This document shows, in pieces, positions 9,179 to 18,032 of a stretch of DNA of 64,000 nt; the stretch's first letter is position 1, and each line of letters opens with the position of its first letter. This DNA is from Corynebacterium sp. HMSC074A01 (GTDB lineage: Bacteria; Actinomycetota; Actinomycetes; Mycobacteriales; Mycobacteriaceae). The notes under the pieces are model-generated. The model made no database searches and was not told where the DNA came from. It saw only the letters and a program-made list of their open reading frames with translations. Location: assembly GCF_001831515.1 (NCBI RefSeq), contig NZ_KV825601.1, forward strand, positions 1,972-65,971, given 5' to 3'. Position numbers and translations under genes: made by a program.

Positions 9179-9570
9179 TCGCCATCTAGGGTGTTGATGC
9201 GTACTGTCGGGCCGCCGACGGAATAACACTCAGCGCCGTCGACCTCGCGTGGACCACTTACGTGCGGCGGGGAGAACATCCAGGTCCACACGCTCGGCTG
9301 CGGCCCCACCTCATCAACACCGGTGATGCGCGCAAGCGGAATTGCGGTTTCGCGGCCTGCCAGGCTCAAGTGCAGCGCTGTGTCATCTACGCGCACGTGC
9401 AGGGTGATGCGCGCGTAGAAGAAGGCGTACGCAGCGAAGAGCGCTAAAAGGAGCCAGTCGAACGGATCAGGACGGGGTCCACCTACAAGGGCCAAAACCA
9501 GCACCGTAGCCACAATCAGGATGGCTAAGGGAGCACCGTTTACCCTGCGGTTACCTTCGAGATTCGCCAT
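9103..9570 (-). CDS. Hypothetical membrane protein with PH-like domain
   Basis: 155 aa from ATG 9570 (MANLEGNRRVNG). Two closely spaced hydrophobic helices (about residues 14-30 and 36-55) precede a C-terminal domain of alternating beta strands (VRVDDTALHL, RETAIPLARITGVDE) that looks like a bacterial PH fold. Small two-helix plus PH-like membrane proteins are common in actinobacteria and have no fixed role. Its 3' end overlaps the convergent gene by 76 bp, so one of the two C-termini may be shorter in relatives. Confidence 0.7.
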   Translation of the reverse strand: MANLEGNRRVNGAPLAILIVATVLVLALVGGPRPDPFDWLLLALFAAYAFFYARITLHVRVDDTALHLSLAGRETAIPLARITGVDEVGPQPSVWTWMFSPPHVSGPREVDGAECYSVGGPTVRINTLDGDYAVSVADPTTFAAALRERLNAARA

Positions 9571-9704
9571 ACCACAAGCGTAACAACACTCACTCCTATT
9601 TTTATTCACAAAATCGTCCTCCCGCGAAAAACGCCGCTACCTGCACATATTTACACTTTAGTTGGCCGCTACCAATTAATGACAAAGTCCAATCATTGCC
9701 ACCC

Positions 9705-9733
9705 TTGCACTATCTGCACGCCACGGCTAAAGT
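9705..9733 (+). promoter_or_regulatory. SigA-type promoter for the 81-aa gene
   Basis: TTGCAC at 9705-9710 and TAAAGT at 9728-9733 are separated by exactly 17 bp. A GTTAAC sequence overlaps the end of the -10 region. The leader to the ATG at 9804 is about 65 nt. Together with the strong ribosome site (AAAGGAG) and the terminator behind the gene, this makes a complete one-gene unit. Confidence 0.6.
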
Positions 9734-9803
9734 TAACTGCGGATGAACAAAAGGTTACATACCCGGTAGTCCGGGGGAACTACCACGAATAAAGGAGCAC
9801 ATC

Positions 9804-10049
9804 ATGCAGGACATCAACAACATCGACTTTTCCATTATCCGCGAGCGCGCACTGCGCAACATCCGCGAGGACCTGATCACTGAGTGGTCGAGCGAGTTCC
9901 CCGCCGATGAGATCGGCGATGCTTTCGACGCGGTCCTCCGGGCCCACCGCCGTAGCGCCACCCTGGACCACTTCATCCCGGTCCTGGTTGAGGCAGAGAT
10001 GAGCGCCCGTCTGCGCTCCGGCAACCTGTGGCCGGCCACCGCAGCCTAA
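9804..10049 (+). CDS. Small three-helix bundle domain protein
   Basis: 81 aa, ATG with an AAAGGAGCACATC ribosome site. The sequence is all helical: an Arg/Glu-rich first helix, then WSSEFPADEIGDAFDAVLR and a last helix containing ATLDHFIPVLVEAEMSARL. The pattern (F..EEI......L....AT...FIPVL) is that of the three-helix bundle dimerisation domain found alone or at the N-terminus of actinobacterial low-molecular-weight phosphatase/arsenate reductase-like proteins. It is a stand-alone copy with its own promoter and terminator, so probably a dimerising or adaptor peptide. Function unknown. Confidence 0.8.
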   Translation: MQDINNIDFSIIRERALRNIREDLITEWSSEFPADEIGDAFDAVLRAHRRSATLDHFIPVLVEAEMSARLRSGNLWPATAA

Positions 10050-10058
10050 ATTTTCAGC

Positions 10059-10101
10059 AACCGCGGCCCTTTCTCCCAGCGAGAAGGGCCGCGGTTTTGT
10101 T
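10059..10101 (+). terminator. Rho-independent terminator
   Basis: A 16-17 bp stem (AACCGCGGCCCTTTCTC pairing with GAGAAGGGCCGCGGTT, one bulged base) has a 5-nt loop and is followed by TTTTGTT. It starts 9 bp after the stop of the 81-aa gene. Confidence 0.9.
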
Positions 10102-10398
10102 ATGCTTGTGCCCATCATGCTGTCGGTAGCGGGCATTCCCGGGACCCGCGGCGTGCGTCTTAGCGAACACTCACCCGCGCCAGTCCGGGCAATGGCTGGC
10201 GACTCTGATCAGGCCCTTCGCCGACGGGCTACCCCTGTACAACGCACCCGGCCTGCATCGAGTACACGAGCACTCCCCGCATGGGAACGCACGAATAATT
10301 GAGTATCACCGAAGTGTTGGAAGGCGCGCCCGCCCCTGGGGCCCGTGAGGGTTGGGATACGGGGACGCATACCTTTTAGCAGGAGGAAAGGGGCCACC
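10102..10398. other. Gene-poor stretch upstream of the DIP1984 gene
   Basis: An open frame at 10102-10302 (+) has no ribosome site, a composition unlike real genes and no recognisable family, so I leave it out. The only functional element I support is the strong AGGAGGAAAGGGG ribosome site just before 10399. Confidence 0.5.
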
Positions 10399-10854
10399 AT
10401 GTTGCTTGCAGAAGCACTCGCACAACGCGCCGAGGCGCAGCACCGCCTAGAAGAGCTGCGCTCCCGCCTGGTTGAGCAGGCGCGCGTGCAGGAGGGCGAC
10501 GAGCCCGCCGAGGACCCAGCCGAGCTGCTCAAAGAGGCAGCGCACGTGCTGGAGCAGATCGAGGTGTTGGTGCGCCGCATCAACCACACCAACTCGGTCA
10601 CACCGTTCGAGGGCGACGCCACGCTGACCGACGCAATCGCGCGCCGCGACGCGCTGGTCCGCGCGGGCCGCTTCTACTCCGCGGTCGCGGACTCGGCGAC
10701 GGCGCGGATGGACCGCTACTCGCGTTCCGAGGTGCGCTACGTGCCCACCGTGGATGCGGCCGCACTGCGCAAGATGGCAGACGCCGCCTCCAAGGAGTAC
10801 CGCCAACTGGATACGAAGATCCAGCAGCTGAACTGGTCGACCGAGCTGCGCTAG
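10399..10854 (+). CDS. DIP1984 family protein
   Basis: 151 aa from ATG 10399, which has AGGAGGAAAGGGG upstream; a longer reading from 10345 is not supported. It is a coiled-coil-rich cytoplasmic protein: helices from about residue 5 to 60, the conserved NHTNSVTPFEGDATLTDAIARRD centre, and a C-terminal helix ending KIQQLNW. This is the pattern of the DIP1984 family (septicolysin-like), named from C. diphtheriae. Molecular role unknown. Its stop overlaps the stop of the convergent glycosyltransferase by 4 bp. Confidence 0.88.
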   Translation: MLLAEALAQRAEAQHRLEELRSRLVEQARVQEGDEPAEDPAELLKEAAHVLEQIEVLVRRINHTNSVTPFEGDATLTDAIARRDALVRAGRFYSAVADSATARMDRYSRSEVRYVPTVDAAALRKMADAASKEYRQLDTKIQQLNWSTELR

Positions 10855-11933
10855 CGCCCCGCCACGTCACCAACCACGTCATCCAGCACCGCGGCGAACT
10901 TCGCCCCGGTCGCCTCCCAGGAGTACTCGCCCGCGCGCGCTTTGGCGGCGGTGCCGAGCCGGTGGCGCAGGGTGGCGTCGGCAAGCAGGCGCTCCACCGC
11001 TTTGCTGAACTGCGCCTTGGTGTCCACGAGCACGCCGGTTTCCCCATCGATGATGGAGTCGTTGACGCCGCCGGCGCTGCGGTAGCCGATAGTCGGCACG
11101 CCGTGCGCTGCCGCCTCCACGACCGCGATGCCCCACCCCTCCTTCGCGCTCGGCATGAGGTGCAGCGCCGCGCGAGAGAGCAGGGCGTGCTTGTAGGCGT
11201 CGTTGACGTGCCCGTGGAAGCAGATCTCGGCCCGGTCCGCCGCGTATTCGCGCAAGCGGTCCTCCCACCAGCCGGAGCCGATGATGTCTAACACCACATC
11301 CTTGCGCCCAGCGATCGCATCGATCGCGTGCTCGATGCGCTTGTGCGGCACCAGCCGCGACAGGGTCACCACGTGCACCTTCCCGTCGTTTGGCACCACG
11401 GGCAGCGCGTCCGGGATAGGGTCCACGCCGTTTTCCACGATCGCGATGTCGCCCGCGTCCACGCCGAGCGCAACCAGATCGCTTCTCGACGCCTCCCCCA
11501 CCGTCACGTACCGCGCACCCCGATACACCCGCGGCGCCACCTTGGACTCCAAAAACCAGCCCAACCGCCCGATAATCGGGCCCGCCACCGGCCACTGATC
11601 CTTATGGCAGTGGTGCGTAAGCAGCACGACCGGCCGGCGCGTAAACAGGCGCGCGAAAAACGGGATCCCGTTCTGCGTATCCACGATCACGTCCGGCCGG
11701 TTGCGCCAAATAGACAGCGGTGCCAGCACGTACACGCCGTACTTACCCCCAGCACGCTCGAAGCGGATGCCGCCGCGCGTGCTGCGCCGTGGCGCGTCAG
11801 TGTGGCTGGAGGTGCGAAAAATAACCTCGTGTCCCTGCGCCGCGAGGTACTCGCCGACGCGCTCCAGGTAGCGTTCGCTGCCGCCGCCCTGCGGGTGGGT
11901 GGAGTCGCGCCAGCACATCAGCAGTATCTTCAT
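10851..11933 (-). CDS. Glycosyltransferase family 4 protein
   Basis: 360 aa from ATG 11933 (MKILLMCWRDSTHPQGGGSE). GT-B fold: the N-terminal domain has the GGGSERYLE nucleotide-sugar family start, and the C-terminal domain has VTLSRLVPHKRIEHAI followed by the EX7E-type motif EGWGIAVVEAAAHGVPTIGY. It should transfer a sugar from a nucleotide-activated donor at the cytoplasmic face. Synteny equates it with M. tuberculosis Rv0225, next to the methyltransferase Rv0224c. The start codon is only 4 bp from the divergent methyltransferase start. Acceptor unknown. Confidence 0.88.
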   Translation of the reverse strand: MKILLMCWRDSTHPQGGGSERYLERVGEYLAAQGHEVIFRTSSHTDAPRRSTRGGIRFERAGGKYGVYVLAPLSIWRNRPDVIVDTQNGIPFFARLFTRRPVVLLTHHCHKDQWPVAGPIIGRLGWFLESKVAPRVYRGARYVTVGEASRSDLVALGVDAGDIAIVENGVDPIPDALPVVPNDGKVHVVTLSRLVPHKRIEHAIDAIAGRKDVVLDIIGSGWWEDRLREYAADRAEICFHGHVNDAYKHALLSRAALHLMPSAKEGWGIAVVEAAAHGVPTIGYRSAGGVNDSIIDGETGVLVDTKAQFSKAVERLLADATLRHRLGTAAKARAGEYSWEATGAKFAAVLDDVVGDVAGR

Positions 11934-11937
11934 TGCT

Positions 11938-12687
11938 ATGTACCGTACCCGCCGCCTCGCCACGTTGACACGTTCGCTGCGCCTATTGCGCTCGTTCACC
12001 TACGAGCAGTTCCGCCCCGCCGTGTTCTACTCCGGCCTGGCGCGCGACACCCGTTCGCTTCTCGACGCCCTGTGGCAGGACACCACCTGTCCCTGCCCAT
12101 CCGGCCTCACTGGGACTTCGGTGTTGGACGTCGGCGGCGGGCCAGGCTACTTCGCCGACGCCTTCGCGGACACCTTCTACGTCGGCATGGAACCGGATGT
12201 CTCCGAGCTTTCCGCAGCAGGACTTTCCGGCTTCGGCGCGGTGCGCGGCGACGGGGCGCACCTGCCCTTTGCCGACGGCTCCTTCGACCTCGTCTACTCC
12301 TCCAACGTGGCCGAACACATTCCTGATTGGCGCACCATGGGCGAGGAGATGCTGCGCGTAGCAAAACCCGGCGGGCTCGTCGTGCTGTCGTATACCGTGT
12401 GGCTGGGCCCCTTCGGCGGCCACGAGACCGGGCTGTGGGAGCACTACGTCGGCGGCGAGTTCGCCCGGCGTCGGTACGAGCGGAAACACGGAACACCGCC
12501 CAAGAACGTGTGGGGCACCTCCCTGTTCGCGGTCTCGGCCCGCGAGGGGCTCGAGTGGGCGGAGTCGACCGGACGGTTGCTCTTCGCCTTCCCGCGCTAC
12601 CACCCACACTGGGCGTGGTGGCTCACACGCGTACCCGTGCTACGCGAGTTCGCGGTATCGAACCTGGTGCTCGTGCTGCGGGGGTAG
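11938..12687 (+). CDS. Class I SAM-dependent methyltransferase
   Basis: 249 aa from ATG 11938. Motif I is LDVGGGPGYFADAFADTFYVG (SAM glycine loop, about residues 62-74); the later LPFADGSFDLVYSSNVAEHI is the methyltransf_11 post-I/II region, and VAKPGGLVVLSY is motif III. Substrate unknown; the mycobacterial counterpart Rv0224c sits in the same envelope neighbourhood, which suggests a lipid, glycan or quinone-like acceptor. It diverges from the GT4 gene with 4 bp between the start codons, so each promoter must lie inside the other gene or the transcripts are leaderless. Confidence 0.88.
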   Translation: MYRTRRLATLTRSLRLLRSFTYEQFRPAVFYSGLARDTRSLLDALWQDTTCPCPSGLTGTSVLDVGGGPGYFADAFADTFYVGMEPDVSELSAAGLSGFGAVRGDGAHLPFADGSFDLVYSSNVAEHIPDWRTMGEEMLRVAKPGGLVVLSYTVWLGPFGGHETGLWEHYVGGEFARRRYERKHGTPPKNVWGTSLFAVSAREGLEWAESTGRLLFAFPRYHPHWAWWLTRVPVLREFAVSNLVLVLRG

Positions 12688-12793
12688 GTTCGCCAGACTC
12701 CATTGCTCTTACCGGGTACTTGGTGGATAATCACCTTGATACGGCCGACAGTGGCAGCCCGTATCGATGATCCCCCTAAAGAGAAGGACAGCA

Positions 12794-13213
12794 ATGCAAC
12801 TCCCATCCCAAGTTCAAGCCGCCATGAAGCAATTGCCTTTCACCCTGCAAACTGTAGGAGCGCTTCTGGCCAGCGTGATTGCGCTGGTTTACATTGTGAC
12901 AGCTATCGAGGTTGGGGGATCTTCCTCGAAGGCACCGACCGTAGAGCCCCGCGGCGAGAAGTCTGTAATCCAGGTCGTCACGGTAGATGGAAAGTCAGCA
13001 GGTGTATGCCAACTTGGAGGCCTGCGCCAGGAAAAAGTGCACTACACCGACAAGAATTCCGTCTACTACTGGGAGCTCAAGCCAGGCGAAGAACGCATTG
13101 ACGCGTCCTGTTCTAACGCCGTTGCCCTTTCCTCCGGTAAGAGGCAGTTGGAAGGCCACGCGATAGTAAAGAGCTTCGAAGCACCACAAGTTGTCACCAT
13201 CACTGTGCAATAG
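12794..13213 (+). CDS. Hypothetical exported or membrane-anchored protein
   Basis: 139 aa from ATG 12794, with AGAGAAGGACAGCA upstream. One hydrophobic segment (about residues 17-40, GALLASVIALVYIVTAIEV) precedes a soluble domain of roughly 95 residues with two Cys that could pair (GVCQLGG and DASCSN). No family recognised. Codon and base use are less GC-rich than the genes on either side, and together with the following Abi-like gene it looks like a small acquired insert. Confidence 0.65.
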   Translation: MQLPSQVQAAMKQLPFTLQTVGALLASVIALVYIVTAIEVGGSSSKAPTVEPRGEKSVIQVVTVDGKSAGVCQLGGLRQEKVHYTDKNSVYYWELKPGEERIDASCSNAVALSSGKRQLEGHAIVKSFEAPQVVTITVQ

Positions 13214-13507
13214 CGTCGAGCAGTAACGACGTACAAGGAGCATCGTGACACGGCAGTCCGTCTTCACTTCCGAACTTGTGGGATCTGCCAGCACGACGCG
13301 GCGATACATCACGATCGCGTGGTTTCTTAGCAGTCGACTCTTTAGGCCGCACACACCGTCTACCAGAGCGATGTTTGATCCTTGGGTAACTTGCGTTGAA
13401 CCTTTCCATGGGTAAAATGGCGGTAGAGAAAGTGAGGACAAGGTCCCTCGCTATGAGTGAGGAAAGGTCTACAGGACAATTTGCGCCGGTAGGCTTTTCC
13501 TTTTTCT
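13214..13507. other. Noncoding stretch of the insert
   Basis: No open frame here has a ribosome site or family resemblance. The DNA is AT-richer than the surrounding core. I see no terminator or clear promoter. Confidence 0.4.
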
Positions 13508-14230
13508 CTACTGGGGGCGGGCCGAGTAAATTTTCTTGACGGTGCTCGTGCCCGTGAGCCACTGCTCGAGAACTGGGTCTATGCTCCCAACCAGCGAAAA
13601 AGCGTCACCAATCACATCGAGCACGTCAACATTGAGCAAACTATCCATGTGCGACACTCGATTACGCAGCAAATGAAGGTGGGCTACTCTCCAGTACGTC
13701 GTGTGCCCGTCAGGATCTAATTCATACGGAAACGCTGCTTCTAGCGCTTCTTCCCACATCCGAACACGATTCCTGTTCTCTCTCTTCTCCGGATCAGCAT
13801 CAGGGTGATGGTTAGGGAGAATGTCTTTCCACATCCCAAACATGGTGTTCGCCAATGCATCATCATGCGTAATCTCAGCCCCATAGCGAGGATGATCCAT
13901 CGAACGATTGCCCGCAGACTTCCTCGCTCGTCTCAACGCCTCTCGTCGCTTGCCTTGAGTAAGGCCTCTCAGCGGGGAAGCCGGAGCGTCGAGAAGCCAA
14001 CTAGGATTACCGGTTTCCCGACGGTTCCACTCCTGCAACTTCTCATTCATCGCGTTGCGAACAAGTACCTCAGTAATGCCCAATGTTACTTGAACCGATG
14101 CCCCCAACTCGACACTCCACCGATACAGCGCAAGAGCCCTTTTCTTGTTGCCGTCTGCAGCAGAAAGATATGGGGCCATCCGAGCTGCCCCCAGGGCACC
14201 AACTACCGCATCCCTCGTGACTGATTTCAT
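13508..14230 (-). CDS. Abi-like (abortive infection family) protein
   Basis: 240 aa from ATG 14230 (MKSVTRDAVVGALG). The pattern ARMAPYLSAADGNKKRALAL followed by YRWSVELGASVQ, the EVLVRNAMNEKLQEW helix and the late RNRVSHMDSLL motif match the Abi-like family of actinobacteria, whose conserved RN....H signature is also shared with HEPN-type RNases. Such proteins are proposed to act in phage exclusion, but activity is not established for this branch. It stands alone, is less GC-rich than its neighbours, and shares a terminator with pckA. Confidence 0.7.
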   Translation of the reverse strand: MKSVTRDAVVGALGAARMAPYLSAADGNKKRALALYRWSVELGASVQVTLGITEVLVRNAMNEKLQEWNRRETGNPSWLLDAPASPLRGLTQGKRREALRRARKSAGNRSMDHPRYGAEITHDDALANTMFGMWKDILPNHHPDADPEKRENRNRVRMWEEALEAAFPYELDPDGHTTYWRVAHLHLLRNRVSHMDSLLNVDVLDVIGDAFSLVGSIDPVLEQWLTGTSTVKKIYSARPQ

Positions 14231-14327
14231 AACTTGAATACTGCCACAGTAATGATGTAGAACAGCCCAAGTGAAGTGCCCAGGGATGTGATCAAAAGTC
14301 AACGCCCCGCCGCGAAACTCGCACAAC

Positions 14328-14356
14328 AAAAGGCCCGCCACCTGGCGGGCCTTTTT
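14328..14356. terminator. Terminator following pckA or in front of the Abi-like gene
   Basis: AAAAGGCCCGCCA and TGGCGGGCCTTTTT form a 13-bp stem with a 2-nt loop, flanked by A and T runs so that it can act in both directions. It ends 11 bp past the pckA stop and serves pckA transcription. Confidence 0.85.
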
Positions 14357-14367
14357 GTATCAGCAAG

Positions 14368-16194
14368 TTAGGAGCGTGCTGCCTTCACGCGCTCGGAGAG
14401 CTGGTCGAGCTGGTCGAAGAGCTCCTTCGGCACGCGGGAGCCGAGGCCCTCGAGGTACTCGCGGGCGTCTTCCACATCGTGTGCCCACAGCTCCGGATCC
14501 GGGTACAGGGCTTCCTTGACGTCCTCGACTGGGGTATCCAGGCCGGTCAGGTCCAGGTCCTCCACCTTGGCGGTGTTGCCCACCGGGGTCTGGTCCGCGT
14601 CGACCTTGCCCTCGATACGGTCGACGATCCACTTCAAAACGCGGGAGTTGTCGCCGAAGCCCGGCCACAGGAAGCGGCCGTCCTCACCGCGGCGGAACCA
14701 GTTGACCAGGAAGATGGACGGCAGACGGTCGCCGCCGCGCTCGCCCATGTCCAGCCAGTTCTGGAAGTAGTCGCCGACGTTGTAGCCGATGAACGGCAGC
14801 ATCGCCATCGGGTCGTGACGCAGGGAGCCAACCTTGGCCTCAGCGGAGGCGGCGGTCTGGCCGGAGGCGAGCATCGCGCCGATCAGGGTGCCGTGCTCCC
14901 AGCTCAGGGCCTGGGTGACAAGCGGGACGGTGTCCGGGCGGCGACCGCCGAACAGGATCGCGTCGAGCTTGACGCCCTTCCAATCGTCGAACTCGGGGGC
15001 TGCAGTCGGGCACTGCTCGATGGCCACGCAGTAACGGGAGTTCGGGTGTGCAGCCTTCTCGCTGGACGCCGGGGTCCAGTCGTTGCCGCGCCAGTCGATG
15101 AGGTGCTCCGGCGCCTCGCCGTCCATGTCCTCCCACCACACGTCACCATCATCGGTCAGCGCGACGTTGGTGAACAGGGTGTTGCCCGGTTCCATGGTGC
15201 GCATGGCGATCGGGTTGGACTTGTAGTTCGTACCCGGGGCGACGCCGAAGAAGCCGTTCTCCGGGTTGACGGCGTACAGGCCGTCCTCCTTCAGGTGCAG
15301 CCACGCAATATCGTCGCCGACGACCTCCGCAGTCCAGCCCTCCAGCGACGGGGTGATCATGGCCAGGTTGGTCTTGCCACATGCAGACGGGAACGCACCC
15401 GCGATGTAGTAGTTCTTGCCCTCCGGGCTGGTCAGCTTGAGGATGAGCATGTGCTCAGCCATCCAGCCCTCTTCCTTCCCCATCACGGAAGCAATGCGCA
15501 GGGCGTAGCACTTCTTGGCCAGGATGGCGTTGCCGCCGTAGCCGGAGCCGTAGGACCAGATCTCCTTGGTCTCGGGGAACTGGGAGATGTACTTCGTGTC
15601 ATTGCACGGCCAGGCGACGTCCTCTTCGCCCTCAGCCAGCGGTGCACCGACGGAGTGCAGACAGTGGACGAACTTATCGCCCTGAATCTTGTCCAGAGCT
15701 TCCTGGCCCATACGGGTCATCACGCGCATGGACATGACCACGTAAGCGGAGTCTGTCAGCTGCACGCCCAGCTTCGGGTCCGGGTCGCTGATCGGGCCCA
15801 TGCAGAAGGGCACGACGTACATGGTGCGGCCCTTCATGGAACCGGAGAAGTGCTCCGTCATCTCTTCCTTGAGCGCGGACGGCTTCATCCAGTTGTTGGT
15901 GGGGCCAGCGCCCTCTTCCTCCTCGGTGGCAATGAAGGTGCGGGACTCCACGCGGGCAACGTCAGACGGGTTAGAGCGGGCCAGGAAGGAGTTCGGGCGC
16001 TTCTCCTCGTTGAGCTTGATCAGGGTGCCCTTCTCCACCAGCTCTGCGGCGAGACGGTCCCATTCCTCCTGGGAACCATCGGCGAAAACCACCTTGTCGG
16101 GCTGGAAGAGTTCTACAGCCTCGTTTACCCAAGCAATAAGTTCTTCATTATCGGTCGGAGCCGGGCCTTCCAAGCGTTGTACGGCAGTGGTCAT
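14368..16194 (-). CDS. pckA: Phosphoenolpyruvate carboxykinase (GTP)
   Basis: 608 aa from ATG 16194 ([11 protein letters not shown]), the usual length of the GTP-dependent enzyme. The kinase loop with the active-site Cys is present as [12 protein letters not shown], the metal-binding region as [10 protein letters not shown], and the GTP-class features as [10 protein letters not shown] and [18 protein letters not shown]. It converts oxaloacetate plus GTP to phosphoenolpyruvate in gluconeogenesis. In M. tuberculosis pckA also lies near trmB and mmpL3. The upstream region is unusually rich in G/C runs and is described separately. Confidence 0.97.
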   Translation of the reverse strand: MTTAVQRLEGPAPTDNEELIAWVNEAVELFQPDKVVFADGSQEEWDRLAAELVEKGTLIKLNEEKRPNSFLARSNPSDVARVESRTFIATEEEEGAGPTNNWMKPSALKEEMTEHFSGSMKGRTMYVVPFCMGPISDPDPKLGVQLTDSAYVVMSMRVMTRMGQEALDKIQGDKFVHCLHSVGAPLAEGEEDVAWPCNDTKYISQFPETKEIWSYGSGYGGNAILAKKCYALRIASVMGKEEGWMAEHMLILKLTSPEGKNYYIAGAFPSACGKTNLAMITPSLEGWTAEVVGDDIAWLHLKEDGLYAVNPENGFFGVAPGTNYKSNPIAMRTMEPGNTLFTNVALTDDGDVWWEDMDGEAPEHLIDWRGNDWTPASSEKAAHPNSRYCVAIEQCPTAAPEFDDWKGVKLDAILFGGRRPDTVPLVTQALSWEHGTLIGAMLASGQTAASAEAKVGSLRHDPMAMLPFIGYNVGDYFQNWLDMGERGGDRLPSIFLVNWFRRGEDGRFLWPGFGDNSRVLKWIVDRIEGKVDADQTPVGNTAKVEDLDLTGLDTPVEDVKEALYPDPELWAHDVEDAREYLEGLGSRVPKELFDQLDQLSERVKAARS

Positions 16195-16547
16195 GTGCTC
16201 TCCTTCATAGTTTTCGTCCGCGTATGTTCCCGCACATATCCTCGGGATTTCCAGAGTATCTGAAATAGGCTCGCCTCGAGTCCCCTTAGCATTACCCCAG
16301 GTGGCAAGCGACGATCTTGCGTGATCCACACCATAAAAATGCGTGCGTTTTTACCCTCCAAACCGCCCCATTCAGGGGTAGATGGGGACACCAAATCGGC
16401 AAAAGAATGGCGCTTGGTACTGGGAAAATGGGGGTCAACCGTGGGGTCAAACGGAAATCCCTGCCCGACATGACCGCACGCTACCCCCAAAGGTGGGGGG
16501 CAAGGGGGCGTCGATAAGCACTGCCCAAACTTGCATCCGCGCACGTC
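16195..16547. promoter_or_regulatory. Divergent pckA/trmB control region with G4-6/C4-5 runs
   Basis: 353 bp without a gene. It holds repeated short runs such as ACCCCA, ACCGCCCCA, AGGGGTA, ATGGGGAC, TGGGGGTC, TGGGGTC, ACCCCCA and GTGGGGGGC. In C. glutamicum the regulator RamA binds motifs of the type (A/C/T)G4-6(T/C) or AC4-5(A/G/T) and controls carbon-metabolism genes including pck, so a RamA-like cluster is a reasonable reading. The assignment is inference; the runs themselves are seen. One copy of the GCTTNTCGACGCC motif lies at 16507-16519. Confidence 0.5.
16507..16519 (-). repeat. Noncoding copy of the over-represented 13-mer GCTTNTCGACGCC
   Basis: GGCGTCGATAAGC on the + strand is the exact reverse complement of the motif. 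Other exact copies: + strand at 5554, 11481, 12057, 21237, 28347, 31846, 35302 and 41938; minus strand at 2056. This is the only exact copy I found outside a coding region. Confidence 0.7.
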
Positions 16548-17345
16548 ATGTGGACAATAATGACAATGAATACTCCTGATTTTTCTCAAACTCCCCGCGA
16601 GGGGACTGGCGAGCTGCCCGCCGGGCGGCCGCTGCAAACCGATTTTGGCACCGGCCTTGACTACCCGCGCCTCGGCTCGGTGACCTTCCGCCGCGGCACG
16701 CTCACCGACAACCAAGAGGCCCTGTTCAACGAGCACTGGCCGCGCCTGGGCAAGGTGCTGACCAACGAGACTGACGAGCATATCGACGTCGACGCGTGGT
16801 TCGGCCGCAGCGGCCACCCCACGATCCTGGAGATCGGCTCGGGCACCGGCACCTCCACCGCAGCGATGGCGCCGCTGGAGGCAGACACCAACATCATCGC
16901 CGTGGAGCTGTACAAGCCGGGGCTGGCCAAGCTGCTCGGCGCAGTTGTGCGCGGCGGGATCGAGAACGTGCGCATGGTGCGCGGCGACGGTGTGGAGGTG
17001 CTGGCCCGCATGTTCGGCGAGGAATCGCTGGACGGCGTGCGCATCTTCTTCCCCGACCCCTGGCCCAAGGCCCGCCACCACAAGCGCCGCATCATCCAGT
17101 CCGGCACGCTTAACCTCATCGCTACCCGCCTCAAGCCGGGTGGGGTGCTGCACGTGGCTACGGACCACGCGGACTACGCCGAGTGGATCGACGAGCTGGT
17201 CGATGTCGAGCCCATGCTGGAGTTCAAGGGCTGGCCGTGGGCGGAGGCCCCGCTCCTGACGGACCGCCAGGTCATTACTAAGTTTGAGGGCAAGGGCCTC
17301 AACAAGGATCACGTGATCCGCGAATACCTCTGGGAGAAGAAGTAA
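16548..17345 (+). CDS. trmB: tRNA (guanosine(46)-N7)-methyltransferase TrmB
   Basis: 265 aa from ATG 16548; ATGs at 16560 and 16566 are equally possible because no ribosome site is evident. Family motifs are clear: [16 protein letters not shown] (SAM loop), [12 protein letters not shown], and the TrmB signature [19 protein letters not shown]. It methylates G46 of tRNA using SAM. The N-terminal 40 residues are a typical actinobacterial extension. It is followed after 3 bp by the NYN gene and then mmpL3, the same order as Rv0208c-Rv0207c-Rv0206c. Confidence 0.95.
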   Translation: MWTIMTMNTPDFSQTPREGTGELPAGRPLQTDFGTGLDYPRLGSVTFRRGTLTDNQEALFNEHWPRLGKVLTNETDEHIDVDAWFGRSGHPTILEIGSGTGTSTAAMAPLEADTNIIAVELYKPGLAKLLGAVVRGGIENVRMVRGDGVEVLARMFGEESLDGVRIFFPDPWPKARHHKRRIIQSGTLNLIATRLKPGGVLHVATDHADYAEWIDELVDVEPMLEFKGWPWAEAPLLTDRQVITKFEGKGLNKDHVIREYLWEKK

Positions 17346-17348
17346 GGC

Positions 17349-18020
17349 ATGGTTTTGCAGGACAAGTCGCACCCGTACACCCCCGGCGCACCCGCCGGCC
17401 CCGAGTCTTACCTCCTCGTGTGGGACGCGCCCAACCTGGACATGGGCCTTGGTGCCATCCTGGGTAGCCGCCCCACCGCCGCTTACCGGCCGCGCTTCGA
17501 CGCCATCGGCCGTTGGCTGATCGAGCTGGCGCAGGAGCGCTCCGCCGCCGTCGGCTCCGAAGTCGAGCCGGAGGCCACCGTCTTCACTAACGTCTCCCCC
17601 GCCAGCGCGGACGCCGTGCGCCCCTGGGTTGAGGCGCTGCGCAACGTCGGTTTCGCAGTCTTTGCCAAGCCGAAGGTGGACGAGGACTCGGATGTGGACC
17701 AGGACATGCTGGATCACATCCGCCGCCGCCAAGAGGAAGGCGTGCTGCGCGGTGTGGTCGTCGCCTCCGCGGACGGGCAGAACTTCCAGGAGCCGATCGA
17801 GCAGCTTGCCGACGCCGGCATCCCGGTCACAGTCCTCGGCTTCCACGAACACGCGGCCTGGGCGGTGCAGTCCGAGACCATCGATTTTGTGGACCTCGAG
17901 GACATCCCGGGTGTGTTCCGCGAGCCGCTGCCGCGCATCAACCTGGACCAGCTGCCCGAGGGCGGTGCCTGGATGCAGCCCTTCCGTCCGCTGTCCGCGC
18001 TGCTGCAGAACAAGGACTAG
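17349..18020 (+). CDS. NYN domain protein (Rv0207c-like putative RNase)
   Basis: 223 aa, ATG 3 nt after trmB. A single NYN (PIN-like) domain starts with LLVWDAPNLDMGLGAILG, where the Asp after W and the later acidic positions (PKVDEDSDVDQDMLDHI, VVASADGQNF) would make up the metal site. NYN proteins are predicted metal-dependent RNases. The position between trmB and mmpL3 is conserved across Corynebacteriales, which argues for coordinated expression rather than shared function. Confidence 0.88.
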   Translation: MVLQDKSHPYTPGAPAGPESYLLVWDAPNLDMGLGAILGSRPTAAYRPRFDAIGRWLIELAQERSAAVGSEVEPEATVFTNVSPASADAVRPWVEALRNVGFAVFAKPKVDEDSDVDQDMLDHIRRRQEEGVLRGVVVASADGQNFQEPIEQLADAGIPVTVLGFHEHAAWAVQSETIDFVDLEDIPGVFREPLPRINLDQLPEGGAWMQPFRPLSALLQNKD

Positions 18021-18032
18021 GGAGCCAACACA

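Noticed and set aside
10102-10302. 66-codon + frame behind the terminator at 10059
   Set aside because: No ribosome site, no hydrophobic or domain pattern, overlaps nothing conserved; treated as noncoding.
16317-16517. 66-codon + frame in the pckA/trmB gap
   Set aside because: No ribosome site and lies over the G/C-run control region; no family resemblance.
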